Shown here piece by piece: positions 43,825 to 55,268 of a stretch of 64,000 nt of DNA. Location: positions 6,945,632-7,009,631 of the forward strand of contig CM119271.1 in assembly GCA_051294375.1 (NCBI GenBank), given 5' to 3'. The DNA is from Paraspadella gotoi. Its lineage: Eukaryota > Chaetognatha. The notes under the pieces are model-generated. The model did not search any database. It was not told the origin of the DNA and saw only the letters and a list, made by a program, of their open reading frames with translations. Position 1 is the stretch's first letter. Every line of letters begins with the position of its first letter. Position numbers and translations under genes: made by a program.

Positions 43825-45294
43825 AAACTTGTTCGATTACAAAATTTTCTTATTTGGTTTCCTTTTTGTTATACAAAGGTGTATATTCTTTTAAATATTT
43901 TTTGGAAAATAACTTCAAAGAATTAATTCTACAGCAGATTTGATTTCCAGAAACCTTGTTTTTAGTATTACATCGGTGAAGGGTATATTTTATTCATTAG
44001 TAAATTTTTTGGTTTTATTCTTTTCAAAAGATGTAACTATCAATTCGTTAATAGAACGTCTTTTAGGGGGATCAAACGGCTCGTAAACTTCTCCTGTTAT
44101 TAATCCTTCAAATTTGTGTGATGAGTTGAGTGCTTCAATGTGATTCAGAAGTGTATAGGTGAATTTGCGGGTTATATTGTTTTGTCTTGTTTTTAGTCAT
44201 TGCTGAAAAAAGCATCTTGTACTGTATATTTTAAAATTCGGTGATTAGTGAAAAAAGTTTTCTGAACCAGTTCTCAAGTTTTGTTTTTTATATATTTACA
44301 AAATGTATACATAATACACGTGGCTCAGAGTAAAATTTATTTCTTGGTATTTTCATACTGATGCCAATCGTGTTACTGTGAAAATGATTTGTGATGTTAT
44401 GTTTTGTGACGTTAGTTTTTAAAAGTATATTTTTATACAATGTAAAAGCCGACAAAGGGTTAAATTTACAATTATGGTGATCACGCTTTGTCATTCTGCC
44501 GCAGCTCTTCGATTTTTCCCTCAGACTATTATGAGGAAACTCTTTAAAAGTATATTGTTAGAAACCAACCTCATTCAGAATTGTAGGGAGTAATTTTTTT
44601 TATTTTCAAACTTTAGGCTTAGCGTACCAAGAACACTTCAAAACGGTTTAAAAAGCTCTAAAAAGATTATATTTTAATTTCTTTTGAAATTGAAATCATG
44701 TGTTTTTCTTCCTCTTTTAAATATATGATATATATTTTAATCAATGATCATTTATGTAGCATACTCAATTTACAAAATTCTCATAACGTCGGCTAAAAGG
44801 CAGTTGCTAAGTTTTTTTCACAACCATGCCTTAATAAATTTACTCGTCAAGCCTTATTATTTCGCTAATCATAATTAAAATTCACTTGTTATTTTAGCAA
44901 AAAGGTGATAATTGATTGAGCAAAAGATGATAGTAAACAAAAAAGAAGGCTGATAGATATATGCGAAATTCTAAATAAATTTTACATATTATCTTAGAAA
45001 TCGCATAGTTAATCTTTATATACAAAGTTACTCACGAAGTATGTTTGTCTGTGTATGGTCTTGTATAAGAATTCCTAGTGAATGAGCACGTTTTACACCA
45101 GAATTTCTAAATATTGGCGTATTTTGTAGTTATTACTTTACGGATATTTTTTTCAGAACCTGCGTAACAAAAAAAAAATTGGCTAAAATAAAACCACAAA
45201 ACTCAGGAAAGCAAAAGTACCAAACACGCGCCCCCGCTAGTATTCGAGTTACTCGAAACGCACCCAAATATTTCGCCCTCATCGACGCCGCGAG
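43825..45294. other. 1.5-kb AT-rich spacer
   Basis: No gene-like frame on either strand. It presumably holds the flotillin 3' UTR and the upstream region of COPS9. An acceptor-like TTTTTTTCAG ends at 45156. The frame at 45179-45397 lacks an ATG start and overlaps COPS9 in another frame, so it is disregarded. Confidence 0.5.
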
Positions 45295-45486
45295 ATGCAC
45301 GGCGCGGACGAAACGCCCTCGGACGAGATGTTCGTCGACGGGGAAGACTCCTTCCTCAACTCCAACTGCGAATCGGACGCGGCTACCAACTCTTTAATGC
45401 AGGATCTCGTCGTCAACAACAAGCTCGTTCATGGGGATTTCTTTAACGACTTCCAAGACATATTTGACGATGAAGACCTGACCTGA
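45295..45486 (+). CDS. COPS9: COP9 signalosome subunit 9 (CSNAP)
   Basis: A 63-codon frame, single exon. The human protein is 57 residues. COPS9/CSNAP is an intrinsically disordered acidic subunit that binds the COP9 signalosome, the cullin deneddylase. Matching blocks: DEMF near the start, LMQDLVVNNKLVHGDFFNDFQDIFDDEDL at the end, where the human protein has the same LMDLA..K.VHADFFNDFEDLFDDDD pattern. The Phe/Asp-rich C-terminus is the segment that inserts between CSN subunits. The ATG at 45295 gives the human-like start position. An upstream acceptor-like site suggests a 5'-UTR intron or trans-splice site. Confidence 0.85.
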   Translation: MHGADETPSDEMFVDGEDSFLNSNCESDAATNSLMQDLVVNNKLVHGDFFNDFQDIFDDEDLT

Positions 45487-46658
45487 GACTCATTGGCCGC
45501 GATAGAAATTTTCTTAGCCGTAATCAACACCGGAACAATGCCTGTCTCCACGCCGGAAAAGCCATGCTTTTTGTTTTACTTACTATATAGTTGAGTAATG
45601 TGCCCATTTATGACTCACGTTATTTGTTGTATCCAGTAAAAATTCACTCTTGCGTCGTAAAATTATCTTTTGAAGATTATTTTTACTTAAACCAAAAGAG
45701 TTTTGCAGAAGTAGTTTCCGCTTTATGATCATCGTTGTTTCCCTCTCCCTTCACCCTCTTTTCATTCGATCGTCGCTCGATGTTAACTCGTGATTTTTTT
45801 TTTCTCAGTTTCACCCATTGACTCTCTCTGGATAAAATTTTTTGAAAAACAAAAACGGAAAAAGAAAACCATGAATTTATTTTTGTTCTTCTCGAATGTG
45901 TCTAACGCGCCCCCATGTTTGAGGTTATTCGAGTGTTTAATTTTGCCCCCTCAATTCTGAGAAAGAAAACCATCTCCAAAGTTCATTTTCTATCAAATTC
46001 AAAGCGTGACTGGGAAGCCCTCTCCCGTTTTTGGAATTTATGAGATATCATTCGGAGTTTCAACCATGTGAATCGCGTTTTTAACTCTTTCTTCACAACA
46101 ATCAGTGTTCTTTTTCTCTTTTTCATCTTTCTGCGCCATTCACAAACGCCGTCAAGATGTGAAGTAGACCCGAATCTCGACGACGACGGGGAAATCTTTC
46201 CGTCGCACGCCTCTTCTCTTTCGTGCTCCCCATTCGCTTTAGGTTTAAAGACTTTTTGTCAGGGTACTTTTTTTCCACAATGTGCAATATTTAGCCAGCT
46301 AGTTTTCCTCCTGCGACTGCGAGCTCATCATTGCGATAAACGCTCAAATTTTATGATATACTTTTAAAATGTGACAATATGATCTAAAATGCCAAGTGCC
46401 TGACGAAAAAAAAAAAAAAAACACACAAAAAAAACAACGAAAACCGCAAGAATCTTGACTCTTGAAAGCACCAAAACATGAAACCTCATTTATCGTTTTT
46501 TCGAGTGGACCGTTTATCTCGAATTCACCCTTTCGACTAAGATCTGACTTTATTTTTGTTTCAAAGTTCTTCTATTTGTGTTGACAACCTCGGATTTCGC
46601 CGTACTGGCCCGGCAGCTACCTTTTCTAAGATAAAACTACAAATAGGTAATAATAAAT
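45487..46658. other. 1.2-kb spacer before the receptor kinase gene
   Basis: AT-rich, with a long A-run near 46405-46425. The frame at 46068-46367 has no ATG, a hydrophobic low-complexity start and no domain, so I do not call it. It probably includes the receptor's promoter and 5' UTR. Confidence 0.45.
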
Positions 46659-49600
46659 ATGAACGGCGTCCCGTTTGCCGTCGAACGACTGGACCAGGCG
46701 CTGGTCGTTACCTGTGATCGCTCGCGCTTTATATCTTCGTTGCTTCTCTTCGTCGTCGTCTCCGTCGGCGTCTTTCCTGTGCACACGTACACCTCGGCCG
46801 ACGGAGCCATTCATCCCGAAAGCCCCGAACTCCTAAAGCGCAACGAGGTTCATTTCGACTTGGATCGGTGTCTCCCAACGACAAAGACGATGCCGGCTAA
46901 AGCACGCCGATTCGCTATCAGCGGTGCACCCATGAACCTGACAATCGCCGTCTCCGATCGTCCCTATCACATGATCGCCTCTTACATGCTGCTCATCGTT
47001 CTCCGAGATTATTTCAACTACGACGACGTTGTCCTCCGGCCGCTCGACGATTCCGTCGACTTTTTCGACCAATCCGAGATTCTCGCTAAGATGAGGTCGG
47101 ACCCTATCGGGCTCCCGACTGACAGGGTAGGAGCCGAGCGCCGGTTTCCTCAGACAATGATCAACCTCGAGGTCTGGAGAGACTCTGGTTACGGATCCTC
47201 GGGTTTGGGAGAGGACGTGCTCTACGCAGGTTCGCTAACCATGCAAGGACTCTTTGGTTGGTGGATTCCCAACGCCTGGGCGCGTCTTCCGGAAAATCGA
47301 CGCGATTTTTGGGACCATTACAAACTTCTCACCATGCCGGAAAAGGCAAAGAAGCTGCGTATCGACGCAGGAACGCTGGACAAGATCATCCCTGAAGAGA
47401 TAGGTTGTTCTCGACTTTTAAATCTCACCAACTCCAATCCTTTTTCGTCCAAACAATGGAGGTGCGAGGGTAAGATACTCGTCTCATCAGCATGCAAGTC
47501 GTCACCCTCCACGTGCGGCACTTTGCTAGCCGAGGATCCTCACCTCCAGATAGGACGCGGGACTCTGCTGCAACTACTTACCGGTCAAATCGACGGCTTG
47601 ACCGGAGCTCTAGTCAACCTGGCTTTTCTTGGCCGCGAATTTGATAGTTATATACTGAGCCGACTCAATGCGTCGACGCGCGTCCCCGGGACGCTGTTCT
47701 TTAGCTGGAAGCCCAACACTTTAACGGCGTGCGATCCGGGCGACGACGGTTTCGCCTTCGAATCACCTCACGAAGCGAATTCGCAACAACGATTCCACAA
47801 AAGTTGCGTCACAAGAATTGTCTTTCCAGACTGCGCCGAAGGAAACCCTCGAAACTTTCCGTTGCAAGAAAACTCGGCTTGTAACTTTCAGGAGAATGAA
47901 ATTGTCAAGGCCGTTTGGTCGGGACTGAAGAGGCCCTACCCGGAAATCGTCAAACTCGTCGAGAAAATGCGTTTTACCGGGGCAAGGATAGAAGCAATGT
48001 TTCGGCGTTACGCTCCTCAGTTGCGCTATTATGAGGAAAACCGCAAAGAAGTTGAAAAAGAAGCTGCGAGTCAAGGGTTTTCTTTAGCAGACATTTTTGG
48101 GGAAATAGGAGATAAATATGACGACGGTGGCATCACGAAGGATCAACTGCAAGATGTTTCCAAAAATTCGCAGAAATTGTCTCAGCTCATTACTCTTAAA
48201 CAGATCGCCGCCTACAAGGTGGCGTGCGAGTATTTGAGGAGGGACAGAAATTGGAAGTATGATTGGGGTTTAAAGCAAAGCCCCAGCCTGGCTCAGGAAA
48301 AAAAGCTTATCACCTTTGGCGGGATGTATCCCATTGTGTCGCACTGGTCTCAACCCGGTATCAAAGTCGGCGTGGACCTTGCCATAGCCATGATCAACAA
48401 CGACTCCGACACTCTCAAAGAGTACGTTGTGGAGCAAGTTTGGCGGGACACCCAATGTCAAGCTGGACCCACTATCAAGGCCTTCATTGACTTTATCACC
48501 TGGGAAGGAAAAAACATCGTAGGCATCGTGGGTCCAGGCTGTACCGCGAGCGCAAAGTCCCTCGGCAGCGTGACTAAATTCTTTGACTACGCCTTCATCA
48601 GCTATTCGGCCGAGGGCGTCGAGCTCGCCAACGACTTTCGCAACAACTTTCTGCGCACCGTTCCTGAGGCTAACCTCCACGCCTACGCATTCAGGGATAT
48701 CTATAAAAAATTTCGATGGCGCCAGGCAATCTTTATCGCTCAGACTGGCGACAACGCTTACGAGCCTTACCAGAAGGCGGCGCGGCTAGAGATAAAGAAA
48801 GATTCGGAGGCACCCAATCCCGATCGGAACTTGCCGGAAGTGTTCAAGATCTCGCGCAAACCGGTACAGGCCAAGGGAAAGTGGGCTGTATACGAAGAGA
48901 TCTCCCAGAAACTCGACAGCATAAAAAACTACAAAGGGATGGATTTTCGCATATTCTCCTTGCACGGTGATCCCGACATTGTGTGGAGGGTGTTGTGCCT
49001 GGCTTACAAAAAGAACATGAGGTGGAAAAACGAATATCAATGGGTATGGGAAAAATTATTTTTTGAGTGGTTTTAATTTTGTATATATTTCAATAATTAA
49101 TATAACTAAATAAATAATTGACCTTAATTCAGTTTATTTCCGGGTGGTACTGGGCGACGGACAACGAATGGTGGCGCTTGGAAAGTCCGCCGCGCGAACG
49201 CCAGGCCGGACTTTACGGTCAGGCCGTAATTGAGCAGTTGTGGGAAGAGCAACGCGGAAACGATTCCATTGACGACGTTGAGGCACGGGAGAAATTCGTT
49301 TGCTCCGACGAGGACATGGTTAAGGCTCTCAACGGGAGCCTGTCCATTGTCAATGGGTTTACGGACAAACCCTCGGCCAAAATACACGTTCCGCAATTTG
49401 TCAAAAACGAAGGTTGGTCATTTATTTTATTGACACAGTTATAGTGTTAATTCGGCAAACTAGGCTTTATGAGTTATAACAAGGAATTTACATATTTTCT
49501 GACATGCTAATTAATTTAACTTTACACTCAAGTTTGGCTTAATTAGCCAGAGTTTGTAAAAGTTTCTGTCAGATGTTCAAACAGGAATTCTCTATATTAA

Positions 49601-52600
49601 AACCTTTTTTTTTTTCAGAGGGAAAAAAAGTAGCAATGGACGTGGCCACCTGGGAGAAGCTTTATCAACAGCGTCTGAAGGAGGAGTTCGGCAAGGAATG
49701 GAAACAAAAAGAATCTCTCTACGCTTCCTATGCCTACGACGCCACTTGGGTCTATGCCAAAGCGCTTGACCACTACGTCCAAGAAAACGACCTCGAATCC
49801 ATTCACACGCGCCCCAACACCGTTAAGTTTATGCAACTCTTGCGCGACGTTACCTTTCAGGGCGTTTCCGGTCCTCTCTCCTTCAAGAAGAACACCACCG
49901 CTCCTCTGGTCAAAAGCGCCGTCTCTTTGAGCCGCAAAAAGCGGCGCGCCTCTGAAGGCGGATTTGAAGATGACAACGCCAGCGCTGCCGCCGATCGTGT
50001 CGGGGGGTGGAGCGACTCCAGCGACAGGGAGGATACTTTCGTCTATCTTCAACAGAATGACCTATACACGGGCCAGAACAAAAAGGTCGCTAAGTACATG
50101 AAGAACAAATTGATCACGGACTTTTCGGTAAAAGATATCGCCATGGGTTTCGCAAAAATTTGCTGGCCGAACGGTCATCCGATTAAAGACATGCTCGAGG
50201 AAATTCATTGCGGCGTCTCCCCCCTCGACAAGTGGTTGGGCTTTGATGAGAACTCTCCCAACTGTCCCAAGACTTTGGCTTTCCTTAACGTCTTCGGCGG
50301 GATTATTTGTGTCATCGTCATCGTCGTAGTTTTCTTTCTCTTCAACAAAAAGCTAAAGCGGCTCAAGAAGAACGCGGATCGCATGAACGGACTGGGAATT
50401 CTCGGAAACGGCCATCCCTGCCTTCAGCTGGACGATTGGGAAATTCCGAGGGAAAACATCGTAATCAACAGAAAACTTGGAGAGGGAGCCTTTGGTAAGT
50501 CCTGTTTACCGTTTCGTCGTGAGCGCGGATAGACCGATGGATTCCTTTATTTGCGTAGATTAGAATTTTAATTTGAATGTAGTAAAATTAAAAATTATTA
50601 CTTCTTACTTAATACGTTCTTTGTAGTTAACTTTAAAATTCTTGTGGTTCAAGTCTATAAAAACAGACTTACTATTACAATCTGTCAATCCATTTTTTAG
50701 GCACGGTTTACGGAGGGGAGGCATATTTCGAAGAGAAGGGATGGCAGTCAGTGGCCATCAAAACTCTTAAAGAAGGTGCTCAAATGGAGGAGAAAATTGA
50801 TTTTTTGTCGGAGGCCAACATGATGAAAAGATTTCAACATAAAAACATCGTGGAACTTTTGGGCGTCTGTACGAGATGCGAGAGAAGAACCGATCAGGTG
50901 ATGGGATATTTAGTTCGAGACTCGCTTACGAATTTTTATGGTTTTTGAGGTAACATACGTTCCTTTAGATCCAAAGCTAAATGAAGAACAGCAATAAATT
51001 TAAAGGAAAGACCGATCAACCAATCGGGGCAACTGTCGGAATTTAAGTTGTTAAACTTGTGTCATCAAGCAGTAAACATTTTTTTCTTTTCAGGTTTACA
51101 CGGTGATGGAATTCATGCTATTCGGAGACCTAAAAACCTATCTCTTGTCTCGCCGCTCCCTTGTGGGCCAAGTAGCCGGTGGGACCGGTGGTGCTGCTGA
51201 GGGTCGCGAGATCGACGACGTCAGCAGCCGACGGTTAACGTCGATGGCGTTAGACATCGCCAATGGGATGGCCTATCTCAATCAATTGGACTTGGTGCAC
51301 AGAGACTTGGCTTCGCGCAACTGTCTCCTCAGTGCCGAAAAGACAGTCAAGATCGGCGACTTTGGCATGGCCCGTCAAATGTTCGACAATGACTACTATC
51401 GTTTCTCTAAAAAGGGCATGCTGCCCGTACGGTGGATGGCGCCAGAATCGCTCGCCGACGGTCTGTACACACCCCAGTCAGACGTGTGGAGCTACGGAAT
51501 CGTCCTCTACGAAATCATTACTTTTGGAAGCTTTCCATATCAGGGCATTTCCAACAGCCAGGTCGTCGAGTATGTGAAGGCAGGCAACAAGCTCGTCCTC
51601 TCGGAGGCCATCCCGCTGGAGCTTCGCGAGATGCTCGGGCGCTGCTGGGAATTTCAGCCAGACGAACGACCCACTATCACTGACATTGTCGAAGTCCTGG
51701 TTGAGAATTCTATGATGATCTCTCCTTGCCTGGAGGCGCCGGTCGCCTCAGTTCCAATCGAGGGAGCCGGGTCTCTAGAACTCGTGTCTATACCTTGGGC
51801 AGTTGACCGAGGCCAGGGTATCGGCGGTGGACCCGGCGGCGGCCCCGTTAGTGGCCCAGGCGTCGCTCCCAACAGTGTGGGTCAAGTCCTCAGCAACGGA
51901 CATCCTGAAGTCGGAAACCATCGAAAACGTTCCCAGGCGCCCAAGTCAACGTCGTCCTTTTCGGACCATCACCAGCATCAACCTCGATCCCCAATCGCCC
52001 GAAACCTTTCCCACCCCTCCACCGTATCCACCACCACCACGGCCACCTTGCCGTTCGAACAGAACCTCCCAGAAGGTTTCGGTTCTGTAGAACCTCACCT
52101 TCCCAAGGCTCACATTGGCACCCGCGAAAAATTCTTCGCGCGTTCCAATTCGGACGAAGCCTCGGAGGCCAACTCTCCGCCACCCACGCCCACCGCCCAA
52201 CTCACCTCGTTTTTCAGTTCGGCCGCTCAGGCTTTACGTGGGACCCGCCGGTCACCAAGCGGAAACAGCCTTCAGCAAAGCAACAGTGATAATTTCGTCG
52301 CCTCCAAGGCTAACAGCCTGGGCTTCTCCTCAACCCCGTCACCCACCGCTTCGGGACTGACTACCCCAATGGGGCTCACCCCTACCAAACAAAACCCCCT
52401 CCATTATCATAATCCATTAACTCAATCCCATCGACACAACGTTGGCTGTGGCGTCGGCGTTGGCGAAGGTGCTGCGCCATCGGATCTCGGCGACGGGTTA
52501 CATGCCGAGGCGATGCCACTGCAGCCGATGCGGCGAAAGTCTAGTGCAGATCACCCTATCGGCGGCTTGATAGCATCACCGCCTCGAACTGGCCGTTCTC

Positions 52601-53347
52601 CACCTGCAGCGCTAATGAATTTGTATTCCGACGAACCGACGTCGAACAAGCCTCAAAATTCGAACGGGTCTCTCCCTTTTCATGAAACTTCTCTCTTAAA
52701 TCAACCTTCCCTTACTTCAAAGTGAGTTTCTGAATGAAATCTTAACTTTTGTTATTAGATAATGATATTAGATAATGATTTCCGTTATTATCTTTTTGTT
52801 CGTGTCCACCTTAAGCAATTCCGCGTCGAGCCACTCCGTCCGTCCCGTCCTCTTCCCGACAAGCGCGCCACCTGCGGTGACCAACCCCGCCACTTTACCG
52901 CTCAATACTTCGCCAACGCTCCAACCGTCTCGAGCCACTGGAAACGATTCCGCCTACGGCAGTGGAGTTGGGCCCACGGGATTAGCGTCGAACGGAGTTG
53001 CAACGGTCCATGGCTCTTTCGCGGGTCTCGCTGACCCGCGAGAAGGAGGCTGCAAAGGATCTCCTTTCCCAAGTCGCCGCCATGAAGGCGACTTCGGGGA
53101 AAAAGAAGACGATGACCCGCACAGTGACGATGGCCTTCACGATCCGTCTCGATTTTACTGTCTGGATGAACCGGAAGTGGGTATCGAAGGATCGTCTGAG
53201 GCGCTCCGGTCGCGGGTCCAAGAGAATAACGAGTGCTACCAGCCCCTCTTAACTAAAATAAACTTGAGCCCTTCAGACGAAGACCACCATATCGTGGAAG
53301 CGACGAACCAAAGCCCCCTCTTGACTGACGCCACGACGCTCATATAA
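46659..53347 (+). CDS. Venus-kinase-like receptor tyrosine kinase with an extra N-terminal PBP2-like domain
   Basis: Exons 46659-49043, 49133-49412, 49619-50494, 50701-50897, 51094-52721 and 52816-53347, 1965 residues. After an N-terminal hydrophobic segment (24-43), residues ~85-470 resemble a type-2 periplasmic-binding (OpuAC/glycine-betaine-like) domain: MIASYMLLIVLRDYFNYDDVVLRP, GWWIPNAW, LFFSWKPNTLTA. Residues ~550-1000 form a Venus-flytrap (ANF-receptor/PBP1) module: FGGMYPIVSHWSQPGIK, LAIAMIN, GIVGPGCTASAKS, FISYSAEG, FLRTVPEA. One membrane helix is near 1113-1135. The tyrosine kinase (~1165-1452) is insulin-receptor-like: GEGAFG, VAIKTLKEGA, HRDLASRN, DFGMAR, DNDYYRF, LPVRWMAPESL, WSYGIVLYEI. 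The ~510-residue tail is Pro/Ser-rich. VFT plus InsR-like kinase is the Venus kinase receptor plan; the PBP2-like domain is additional. Ligand unknown, amino acids plausible by analogy. Confidence 0.88.
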
Positions 53348-55268
53348 AACATAGAAAAACGCCTTTTTCTTTTTCAAACCGCCATTCGCTCGTCTTCATA
53401 CACGCTAATTTGAATCAAGATGGGCAGAAAATAGAAGATGAGTTTACAGGTGTTAATATACGATTATATTTTTGGATTGAATATTTAAAAATATACTAAA
53501 TACGACTACTTAAGATTGATCCAAAGAACTAAAAAAAAAGGTAAATTGCCGCGATTGCTCATCTTCTAATAATTGTCAATCTGAACGTACTTTTTAGTGA
53601 TTCTCACAAACATCTTCCATTTTTGGAGCTCCGCACCCGTTTCTAAGTTTCTAAAAAGAATACCATTTAGTGATTTAATAGTCTTCCGCTGTTATATAAC
53701 TTTTAGGGTGTAGTGAAGAAGCATGACAACATAAAATCTAAGTTTGTCTGTAGACCCGAGTTAAAAAATATTCGATTTCGTTTGATTTATACCTTCTACA
53801 ATGATTCTTCGAAAAACTGCATTGTTTAATTTTATTGTCAGCTTTTTATAATTTTACATCCTTGTAAAAATGTTTCTGTAGATGTTTTTAGTTAAATTTT
53901 TTGTCCACCGTCTTGTTTAGAAAAAACGAGAAACATAACATAAACAAGCGATGATATCAAAAAGGAAGATATCTATTGTGTTCATGGCACTCTATCATTA
54001 AATCTAAACCCATTTTAGTGATTTCTGGACCTCCTTCTGTCCAACCTGTGATTAACTATTCGAGCAATGACCTTCTCTGGCTCTTTACTTTGTTTCACTC
54101 ATTGTCGTTGTTACGAGCTATTGATAATATTTTTTTTTCGACTGCTATTTGGATAAGCGCTTTTATGGGCTATAAATATTATTAAAATTTTTCTCGTTGC
54201 TGTATTTATATTTTGACATAATTATAGTAACAGTATTTATTAAGAGTATTTCATTTGCTCTCTGGAGCACTGTCCACGGAACAGTGATTGTCTGCATATA
54301 TTAATTATTTATATATCAGTTTTTCTGTATATTGTTTGCTACTTCTTAGGGCAACTTCGACGTTTTGTTTTTGCACATAATTCGCTTCGTTATGAATTCG
54401 TAAGTTTCAATATAGAAATATCATTATTCAATATTACGAAGTTTTTAGGGACATAATAACGTCTGAGTATAATTACATTAAATCTGAATAGAAAATGTTT
54501 TCGTAAAAATATTAAATAATGATAATTTAGATTATTAATGAGATGGGACTCTAGGTTAGAGATCAGCGAGCGAATCTCGGTAGAGAGAATAAAGACCTCG
54601 GAATTTAAACGAAGCCGAATATTTAATATATTCATTTCGTCCTCCTTTTGAATATTATCTATAATTTTTATTGAAAACTTTTTTTAAATTGATAAATGTG
54701 ATTAAAAAAGGTTTTTTTTCCACAGATTTCAAAATATATAGTATATTTATTATGACTTTAAAAATTAGTTTTTAATTGTGCAGATTTTTTTTCTACATAA
54801 TTGATTTTGTAGAGCCTTTATTGCTGGTATATATAGTCATTTCAAATATCGAATTTTGTTTTTAAAGTTCATTATCCCGAAAAATTTTATATAATCGACG
54901 TTTTAACAAGAATTATTCATATATGCAGTATTGCATATAATTACATCCTGTTACAAAGCCACCTTAAGCAATTTCATTTTATTTATTTTTATAAATTATT
55001 ATTTCTTCACTAGTGCATGGATTTAGAGAACTGTATTAATTGTACGTCTGTACAACGTTAACAGAAAGCAATTTACACCTCACCCAGTATTTCTTTGGAA
55101 GGGTTCTGAAGTTGGCTTTCTGTTTTACGTAGAGTACGATTTTAAATCTGTCATCTGTTTATTGTTTACTGATTATTTACTAAATATACTTGTTTGCGAC
55201 TTGTACTTTAACAGATATCTTGTGGGCTCAGTAAAGTTTGATAAAAAAAAGACCAAAAGAGTAAGGTC
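53348..55268. other. 1.9-kb AT-rich spacer
   Basis: No coding signal on either strand; frames such as 53976-54185 are short and AT-driven. An acceptor-like TACTTTAACAG ends at 55214, 54 bases before the next start codon. Confidence 0.5.

Noticed and set aside
45179-45397. 72-codon basic frame
   Set aside because: Starts at a non-ATG codon and overlaps COPS9 in another frame; COPS9 has family-specific conservation.
46068-46367. 99-codon hydrophobic frame
   Set aside because: Begins without ATG, has no recognisable domain, and sits in the presumed 5' region of the receptor gene.
53976-54185. 69-codon frame in the 1.9-kb spacer
   Set aside because: AT-driven, no domain, no splice or conservation support.
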